Shown one piece after another: positions 58,388 to 64,000 of a DNA stretch of 64,000 nt. The stretch covers positions 186,001 to 250,000 of the forward strand of contig NZ_BAIV01000003.1 in NCBI RefSeq assembly GCF_000517545.1. The letters are read 5' to 3'. How positions within the stretch are numbered: position 1 is the stretch's first letter; every line of letters begins with the position of its first letter. This DNA comes from Bacteroides reticulotermitis JCM 10512 (GTDB taxonomy: Bacteria; Bacteroidota; Bacteroidia; Bacteroidales; Bacteroidaceae). The notes beneath the pieces are model-generated. The model was given only the letters and a program-made list of their open reading frames with translations. It was not told where the DNA came from and searched no databases. The position numbers were made by a program, and so were the translations under genes.

Positions 58388-59548
58388 ATGGCTGAATCGA
58401 ATTTTGTTGACTACGTAAAGATATACTGCCGCTCTGGTAAGGGCGGGAGAGGATCTACGCACATGAGGCGCGAGAAATATTGTCCCAACGGAGGCCCCGA
58501 TGGGGGTGATGGCGGAAGAGGAGGCCATATAATCTTGCGCGGTAATCGCAATTACTGGACATTGCTTCACCTAAAGTATGACCGTCACGCAATGGCTGGT
58601 CATGGTGAATCGGGAAGCAAGAACCGTAGTTTCGGAAAAGACGGTGTGGATAAAGTGATAGAAGTTCCCTGCGGAACAGTGGTGTATAACGCTGAAACCG
58701 GGGAATATCTTTGTGACGTGACTGACGACGGACAAGAAGTAATCTTGATGAAAGGCGGTCGTGGAGGTCTGGGAAACTGTCACTTTAAAACTTCTACCCG
58801 TCAGGCACCACGTTTTGCCCAACCGGGTGAACCGATGCAGGAGATGACGGTTATTATGGAACTGAAACTTCTGGCTGATGTCGGATTGGTAGGTTTCCCT
58901 AATGCCGGAAAATCCACGTTGCTCTCTTCTGTTTCGGCTGCGAAACCTAAGATTGCGGACTATCCGTTTACTACACTTGAACCCAATCTGGGTATTGTCT
59001 CTTATCGCGACGGCAAGTCGTTTGTGATGGCTGACATACCGGGAATTATCGAGGGAGCTAGTCAGGGGAAAGGACTCGGGCTTCGTTTCCTACGCCACAT
59101 CGAACGTAACTCATTATTGTTGTTCATGGTTCCGGCGGATAGCGATGATATCCGTAACGAGTATGAAATCTTGCTGAACGAATTGAGTACTTTCAATCCG
59201 GAAATGCTTGATAAACAACGTATCCTGGCTGTTACTAAAAGCGATATGCTCGATCAGGAGTTGATGGACGAGATCGAACCGACGTTGCCCGAAGGCGTTC
59301 CTCATTTATTTATATCCTCTGTTGCCGGTTTGGGCATCTCGGAGTTGAAAGACATCATCTGGGAGGAACTGAATAAGGAAAGCAATAAGATCGAAGCGAT
59401 TGTTCACCGTCCGAAAGATGTGAGTCACTTGAAACAGGAACTCAAGGATATGGGCGAGGATGAAGATTTCGTTTATGAGTATGAGGATACTGATGAGGAC
59501 GATGATCTCGATTATGAATATGAAGAGGAGGATTGGGAAGACAAATGA
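58388..59548 (+). CDS. obg: GTPase Obg
   Basis: Obg is an essential GTPase in 50S ribosome assembly and stress control. The 386-residue protein starts with the glycine-rich Obg fold ([20 protein letters not shown] and [15 protein letters not shown]), then a G domain: [14 protein letters not shown] (G1), [12 protein letters not shown] (switch I), [16 protein letters not shown] (G3), TKSDM (G4). The tail is very acidic ([22 protein letters not shown]), as common in this phylum. Its TGA overlaps the pgeF ATG. Confidence 0.97.
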   Translation: MAESNFVDYVKIYCRSGKGGRGSTHMRREKYCPNGGPDGGDGGRGGHIILRGNRNYWTLLHLKYDRHAMAGHGESGSKNRSFGKDGVDKVIEVPCGTVVYNAETGEYLCDVTDDGQEVILMKGGRGGLGNCHFKTSTRQAPRFAQPGEPMQEMTVIMELKLLADVGLVGFPNAGKSTLLSSVSAAKPKIADYPFTTLEPNLGIVSYRDGKSFVMADIPGIIEGASQGKGLGLRFLRHIERNSLLLFMVPADSDDIRNEYEILLNELSTFNPEMLDKQRILAVTKSDMLDQELMDEIEPTLPEGVPHLFISSVAGLGISELKDIIWEELNKESNKIEAIVHRPKDVSHLKQELKDMGEDEDFVYEYEDTDEDDDLDYEYEEEDWEDK

Positions 59549-60369
59549 TTTCAATCACAGAAGATAAAAGAATGTTGGGGTACGAGTCATTAAGCTCGTG
59601 CTCCAACATTTCTCATTTTGTAACGACCCGTAACGGAGGGGCTAGTGAAGGCCCGTATGGAACTTTCAACTGTTCACCTTACAGCGGAGATCGGGAAGAA
59701 GCAGTGAAACAGAATCAGTCTCTGTTGCTTGAAGGGATGCGGTGTCAACCTGAGGAGTTAGTTATTCCTTTTCAGACACACGGAACGAAAAGCGTGGTGA
59801 TTGATGAAGGCTTCTCGGCAATATCCGCGGAGCGGAAAAAGGAAATGCTACATGGTGTAGATGCTTTGATTACTTCCATACCGGGGTACTGTCTTTGTGT
59901 GTCGACAGCCGACTGTGTACCTGTTTTGCTTTACGACCGGAAGAATGGGGTAGTAGCTGCGGTTCATGCGGGGTGGCGCGGTACGGTGAATTATATTCTT
60001 CGGGAGACCTTATGCAGTATGAAGCGTTTGTTTGGAACCGATGGGGAAGATGTAACGGCTTGTATCGGTCCGAGTATCTCGCTTGCGTCGTTTGAAGTTG
60101 GCGAAGAAGTGTATGAAGCGTTTCAGCGTAAAGGGTTCGATATGCCTCGCATTTCTGTATGGAACGAGGCAACCCGGAAACATCACATCGATCTCTGGGA
60201 AGCGAATCGTTTGCAGTTGTTGGCTTTGGGAGTTTCTGAAAAACAAATTGAAATTTCCGGAATTTGTACCTATATTTGCCACGATCAATTCTTTTCCGCA
60301 AGAAGGCTTGGCATAAACTCCGGTCGCATCTTGTCCGGAATCATGCTAAATAAAGAGGAAGTAAGGTAA
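59545..60369 (+). CDS. pgeF: PgeF-type (laccase domain) purine nucleoside phosphorylase family protein
   Basis: A cytoplasmic protein of 274 residues with the multicopper-oxidase-like PgeF fold (formerly YfiH). Motifs are [56 protein letters not shown] and [11 protein letters not shown], whose His and Cys residues bind zinc or copper. In E. coli the family edits peptidoglycan precursors; others cleave purine nucleosides. The gene begins at ATG 59545, overlapping the obg stop (ATGA). Confidence 0.9.
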   Translation: MISITEDKRMLGYESLSSCSNISHFVTTRNGGASEGPYGTFNCSPYSGDREEAVKQNQSLLLEGMRCQPEELVIPFQTHGTKSVVIDEGFSAISAERKKEMLHGVDALITSIPGYCLCVSTADCVPVLLYDRKNGVVAAVHAGWRGTVNYILRETLCSMKRLFGTDGEDVTACIGPSISLASFEVGEEVYEAFQRKGFDMPRISVWNEATRKHHIDLWEANRLQLLALGVSEKQIEISGICTYICHDQFFSARRLGINSGRILSGIMLNKEEVR

Positions 60370-60398
60370 ATTAAGCTTCCTGAAAAAAGAACGAAGTT

Positions 60399-61063
60399 AT
60401 GTTTGAAATAAAAATATCGCAGGAAATCAAAGATGCTTGTCCGGTATTTGCGGGTGTTGCCGTGTATGCCAAGGTTCGGAATACGCCTTTTAGCGAAGGA
60501 CTTTGGACTGAAATAGAAGCGTTCACTGAGGAACTTACGACCAACTCGCGAATCGAAGATATCAAACTTCAACCCGTTATTGCCGCCACACGTGAAGCGT
60601 ACAAGCGTTGCGGTAAGGATCCCGGGCGTTACCGTCCGTCGTCCGAAGCATTGCGTCGCCGTCTGTTGCGAGGAATTCCTTTGTATCGGATTGATACATT
60701 GGTCGACTTGATCAATTTGGTTTCTCTTCGTACCGGTCATTCAATCGGTGGATTCGATGCGGATAAAATTGTCGGTAACTATCTCGAACTGGGTATAGGT
60801 AAGGCGGCTGAACCTTTTGAAGGGATCGGTCGTGGTGTACTGAATATCGAAGGACTTCCCGTTTATCGGGATGCAGTGGAGGAATCGGTACACCTACCAG
60901 TGATCACGAACGAACCAAAATGGATATTGAGACTACGCATATATTGGCGCTTATCAATGGCTACAATGGAAAAGACGGTTTGAAAGAAGCGGCTGAGATG
61001 ACGCAAGAACTTTTGGCAAAGTATGCTGAGGGAACTGAGTTTGAAGTGTGTTTTTACGAATAA
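60399..61063 (+). CDS. B3/4-domain protein (1-base deletion near 60878)
   Basis: A soluble protein of about 221 residues after correction. The B3/4 fold, also found in phenylalanyl-tRNA synthetase beta chain, is seen as CGKDPGRYRPSSEALRRRLLRG and LVDLINLVSLRTGHSIGGFDADKI. Restoring a G near 60878 gives DAVGGIGTPTSDHERT, then ILALINGYNGKDGLKEAAEMT. Stand-alone B3/4 proteins may be aminoacyl-tRNA editing factors, though this is unproven. It lies 29 nt after pgeF in the same run. Confidence 0.88.
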
Positions 61064-61084
61064 AAAAAGAGGAAGATATATACC

Positions 61085-61731
61085 ATGAAAAACCAATTGT
61101 TACTAATCGCAGGTTTGTTTGTTGCCGCAACTCTTTCGGCTCAGGACAAACCAAACTTCTCCTCGATGGAAGTCAATCATATCCGGGTGGCAACTCCCGG
61201 GCTCTTTTCAACCGGGAAGTCTGTTTTCTTGAATCTTGATTCTTTGGCCGAGCATGAGTATGCGTTCCCGTTGCCGGGAGCGAAGGTCATTTCGGCATAT
61301 GGTTCTCGGGGAGGGCATTCGGGAGCGGATATAAAAACGTGTGCTAAGGATACGATTCGTTGCGCTTTCGATGGCGTAGTACGCATGGCGAAGCTTATAG
61401 TGCGTATGGCAATGTTGTTGTAGTCCGTCATGCGAATGGATTGGAAACTATTTACAGTCACAACCTGACCAACTTTGTTAAAAGCGGAGATGTTATCAAA
61501 GCCGGTGAACCTATTGGGCTGACAGGGCGTACCGGTCGTGCTACCACCGAACACCTTCATTTTGAAACCCGCATCAACGGACAACACTTTAATCCAAACC
61601 TCATTTTCGATTTGAAAGAAGGTACGCTGCGGAAAGAATGTATCAAATGTACGAAGAACGGGAAAGGCGTTGTTGTGAAAACACAGGCTGGTAAAACGAA
61701 AGTTGATTTAGCCCAACAACCAGGCAAATAG
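61085..61731 (+). CDS. M23-family metallopeptidase (1-base deletion near 61393)
   Basis: An exported cell-wall endopeptidase of about 215 residues after correction. A signal peptide (LLLIAGLFVAATLSAQ) is followed by the LytM domain with SRGGHSGADIK (HxxxD zinc site) and, beyond the break, TEHLHFETRING (HxH). Adding a G near 61393 restores MAKAYSAYGNVVVVRHANG. Both zinc motifs are intact, so it is probably active on peptidoglycan cross-links. It is 21 nt downstream of the B3/4 gene and ends the run. Confidence 0.92.
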
Positions 61732-61780
61732 GGAGTGTCTCCTCCCATTTGCAACAGCAGATAATGATAAACTTTGTGCG

Positions 61781-62931
61781 TTACGGTACGAACTTGAGGC
61801 AAACCGGTTTATCCAACTTTATATCTTTTTGAATGTCAGTCAGTAGGCCTGTATCCGTATTCCGTTCATAAACCTGAATCACGTTACTATCTCTGCATGC
61901 TGCCAGTAGGTATTTACCATTGGGCGTAATGACGAAGTTGCGCGGATGAATCCCTGTTAACTGATAGCTACTTTCGTTAATAAACCATTGGCCGGGTTGA
62001 TTCGGAAAATGGCAATACCATCAGCTTGTAACCGGTTGCTGGCATATAAAAACTTACCGTCCGGGCTGATGTGAATATCGGCACTACCTTTGGCGGCTAC
62101 CGTATCGGCGGCAATGGTTTGAAACTCCTTCAAATTACCATCCTTGTATGTAAAGGCAACAACTGTGCCTGCTAACTCATTAATGAGGTAAGCAAATGTT
62201 CCATCGGGAGAGAAAGTCAGATGGCGAGGTCCTGAACCGGGAGCAACTTGAAAAGATTCGGGAGATCCTTTTGTTAGGAAGGGATCTGGGTTATCTGCTC
62301 CCGTATTCGGATGAATGTTGTATTTATAGATCTGATCGGTTCCCAAGTCATTGGCAAGTAGGTATTTTCCATCCGGAGTAATGGATACACAATGCAAATG
62401 TGCTTTCTCTTGGCGTTCTTTGTCGCTGCCACTTCCTTCAAACTTTAGTACACGAGAAGCGGGGAGTAATGAACCGTCTTTAGCGATGGGCAGTACAGAT
62501 ATACTTCCACCGCTATAATTGGCAGTTACTACATTCTTGCCATTTGTAAGAAGGTAGCAAGGATCTTCGCCGTTTGTAGGCTGCGAGTTTAGTAAACGTA
62601 ACGTCCCATTCGACTGGTCGAGAGCAAAAGCGTAAACAGCCGCATGCTTATCTCCGAATTCACTGACCGCATAAACCATTCGACCATCGGCTGAAGGAAT
62701 CAGATAGGAGGGATTACCTATTTCAGTCTCGCTTAGCGGAACGGCTATTCCACTTTCTTCGTTAAAACGATAGGTATAGATGCCTTTGCTCGTTCCGGAT
62801 GTATATGTTCCTACAAGCATGGTCAACTCCCCTTTGTTCGCCAATTCTACCTGCGCTTGCGTACTCTTTTTCGAGGTGCAACCGCTGGTCGCTATTCCAA
62901 TCATACAAATAGTCGTTAGCACTTTTATCAT
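61781..62931 (-). CDS. 6-phosphogluconolactonase-family (3-carboxymuconate cyclase-like) lipoprotein (1-base deletion near 61968)
   Basis: A seven-bladed beta-propeller of about 383 residues after correction, with a lipoprotein signal ending ATSGC (Cys18). Repeated blade motifs include HLHCVSITPDGKYLLANDLGTDQIYKY, GPRHLTFSPDGTFAYLINELAGTV and DIHISPDGKFLYASNR. The last blade lies in another frame; restoring a G near 61968 gives LTKVGYQLTGIHPRNFVITPNGKYLL. The E. coli enzyme opens 6-phosphogluconolactone in the cytoplasm; a lipidated form would act outside the cytoplasm, so the substrate is uncertain. Confidence 0.9.
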
Positions 62932-62973
62932 ATCAGTATTCTTTTCTATTGAAATGTAAAAGTAAGCAATGTT

Positions 62974-63480
62974 TTACTTTATAACAAAGAAGGAGTGCTC
63001 ATTCTGTATCCACACCCGAAACTCTTTGCTTTTAAGCATATCTATAACCGGTACTGTTTTGAAAGGAGTCATCACTTGCATAATAGCTCCTTTCCCCAAA
63101 TTCTTGGCAAGAGAGATAATTTCTTGTAGGGGAGCTTGTCCGCTCTCTATTAACGGACGCGCGTCAAAGCGAATCGATATACGATTCTCATCATACCAGT
63201 CGGGCATTATCTCCATATCTTCCGCTTCGTGAAGATCCGTTTGGATTGGTGCGACAGACAAACCTGCTGCCTCTCTCAACTTCTGTACAAATTGAGCCGG
63301 CGGAATTTTAGCGATCGAGGCGGCCTGCTGTAAGGATGTTACCTTGGCAATGGTGCGCCGAAGAATCGGATTGCGCAATTTGGCAAAAGCAGGAGATAGC
63401 TCGATTAGCTTTTCCTCCAATGCAGGATAGTTATCCAGCAAATCTCCGACTTTAGTTTGTAGATGAATGTCTATTTTCAT
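62974..63480 (-). CDS. DUF1858/DUF2249-domain protein
   Basis: A soluble 168-residue protein. The first 65 residues fit DUF1858 (TKVGDLLDNYPALEEKLIELSPAFAKLRNPILRRTIAKVTSLQQAASIAKI), seen in iron-sulphur and nitrite or NO-related proteins. The last 75 fit DUF2249, a SirA/TusA-like fold (DARPLIESGQAPLQEIISLAKNLGKGAIMQVMTPFKTVPVIDML), but without the TusA cysteine. It lies 2 nt after the DUF438/PAS gene, and the two are evidently co-translated. A link to nitrosative stress is inference from domain company. Confidence 0.82.
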   Translation of the reverse strand: MKIDIHLQTKVGDLLDNYPALEEKLIELSPAFAKLRNPILRRTIAKVTSLQQAASIAKIPPAQFVQKLREAAGLSVAPIQTDLHEAEDMEIMPDWYDENRISIRFDARPLIESGQAPLQEIISLAKNLGKGAIMQVMTPFKTVPVIDMLKSKEFRVWIQNEHSFFVIK

Positions 63481-63482
63481 AT

Positions 63483-64000
63483 TTACTTGTTGGCATAGGA
63501 TAATAAGCGTTGATCTCCTTCGAGGCTACGCAAATCATCGATGATCTGTGTTATTTCCATTACACCCAGATACTCATTATCGCTTCCTCGGAGAGCTGTA
63601 TATTCGATATAGACAAATTTCCCCATGAAAGACGATATCCAGAAGGCCGCTTTATTCTCTTTCCCACTTTTGAAGTCACTTATAATCTGCTCTACAATAT
63701 GTACACTTCCGGGAGGGTGGCACAAGCGCACATCCCGTCCAATGATGGAGCGATTACGGTCGAAAACCTTCTTTGTCCCGTGGGAGAAGAATTTCACTTT
63801 ATCATTCTTGTCGACAAATGTAATGTCAATGGGCAGCGTTTTGAAGATTGCTTCCAACTCTTGAGACGAGAAACTACCGGTCGACACCTGAATAGCGTCC
63901 GCCGACATAAATACCGGTTTACTTTCTATATTGCCCGAAGGTTTCCATTCCTGTTGCGGATCGTATAGCGTAAAACCGTATTGCGGAGTTTCATTGTAAA
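63483..64000 (-). CDS. DUF438/PAS-domain protein (5' end outside window)
   Basis: The frame is open to the window edge, so the N-terminus is missing; the visible part is about 171 residues. It contains a PAS domain: LEAIFKTLPIDITFVDKNDKVKFFSHGTKKVFDRNRSIIGRDVRLCHPPGSVHIVEQIISDFKSG, with the CHPP motif typical of the PAS domains in DUF438 proteins, which often also carry a hemerythrin-like domain upstream. That domain would lie outside this window. An internal ATG at 63908 is not the start. Haem or iron sensing is plausible but not shown. Confidence 0.82.
   Translation of the reverse strand, partial: YNETPQYGFTLYDPQQEWKPSGNIESKPVFMSADAIQVSTGSFSSQELEAIFKTLPIDITFVDKNDKVKFFSHGTKKVFDRNRSIIGRDVRLCHPPGSVHIVEQIISDFKSGKENKAAFWISSFMGKFVYIEYTALRGSDNEYLGVMEITQIIDDLRSLEGDQRLLSYANK

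Noticed and set aside
1-64000. tRNA, rRNA or riboswitch genes
   Set aside because: I scanned the gene-free gaps by eye and saw no cloverleaf, rRNA segment or known riboswitch core; a covariance search would be needed to exclude small RNAs.

Overview
The window is chromosomal DNA from a Bacteroidales bacterium, almost certainly a Bacteroides-group gut species; I cannot name the species. The evidence is a SusC/SusD pair, a type III glutamine synthetase, many Bacteroidetes-only families (DUF4105, DUF5686, DUF4831, DUF6340, DUF3810), and Bacteroides promoters (TTTG, about 19-21 nt, TAnnTTTG) before many genes. Shine-Dalgarno sites are mostly absent. I see no tRNA, rRNA, CRISPR array, prophage or insertion sequence.

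Layout. 1-7400 (minus) is a nutrient-uptake unit: Crp/Fnr regulator, ECF sigma, FecR anti-sigma, STN-containing SusC-type receptor and a SusD-type lipoprotein cut by the window edge. 7518-9707 is glnN with two dyads upstream. 10057-21697 (plus) holds a DUF2339 membrane protein, a DUF5686 outer-membrane protein, rpsA, a lipoprotein, and an rnz/L,D-transpeptidase/ECF-sigma run. 22852-24768 (minus) carries mazG and a DUF3810 protein; valS follows. 27615-35589 (minus) has a DUF6340 lipoprotein, secA, a degenerate alkaline-phosphatase-superfamily protein and a DUF4105 protein. 36155-49540 (plus) is an envelope and housekeeping block: coaX, an outer-membrane barrel, lptC, a CNNM/CBS protein, ppiD, rlmN, pdxA, a sigma-54 activator, lptE, secG, an MFS transporter and a PqqD-like protein. 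50440-55320 (minus) has a DUF4831 protein, the NAD(P)HX repair enzyme, and an ECF-sigma/His-rich/ferredoxin group. 55638-61731 (plus) has a POT transporter, hpt, adk, obg, pgeF, a B3/4-domain protein and an M23 peptidase. 61781-64000 (minus) has a lactonase and a DUF1858/DUF2249 plus DUF438/PAS pair.

Two observations dominate. First, 20 genes, including essential secA and valS, carry 21 frameshifts, and every one is the loss of a single base, usually inside a run of identical bases. This looks like sequencing error, so I annotate these genes as whole and give the approximate break positions. Second, three intergenic regions hold arrays of short self-complementary cores repeated at about two helical turns (19-22 bp). 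Two of these, both between convergent genes, are followed by copies (392 and 393 bp) of a diverged non-coding element containing a hairpin with two compensatory base-pair changes. This is the best candidate here for an undescribed element.
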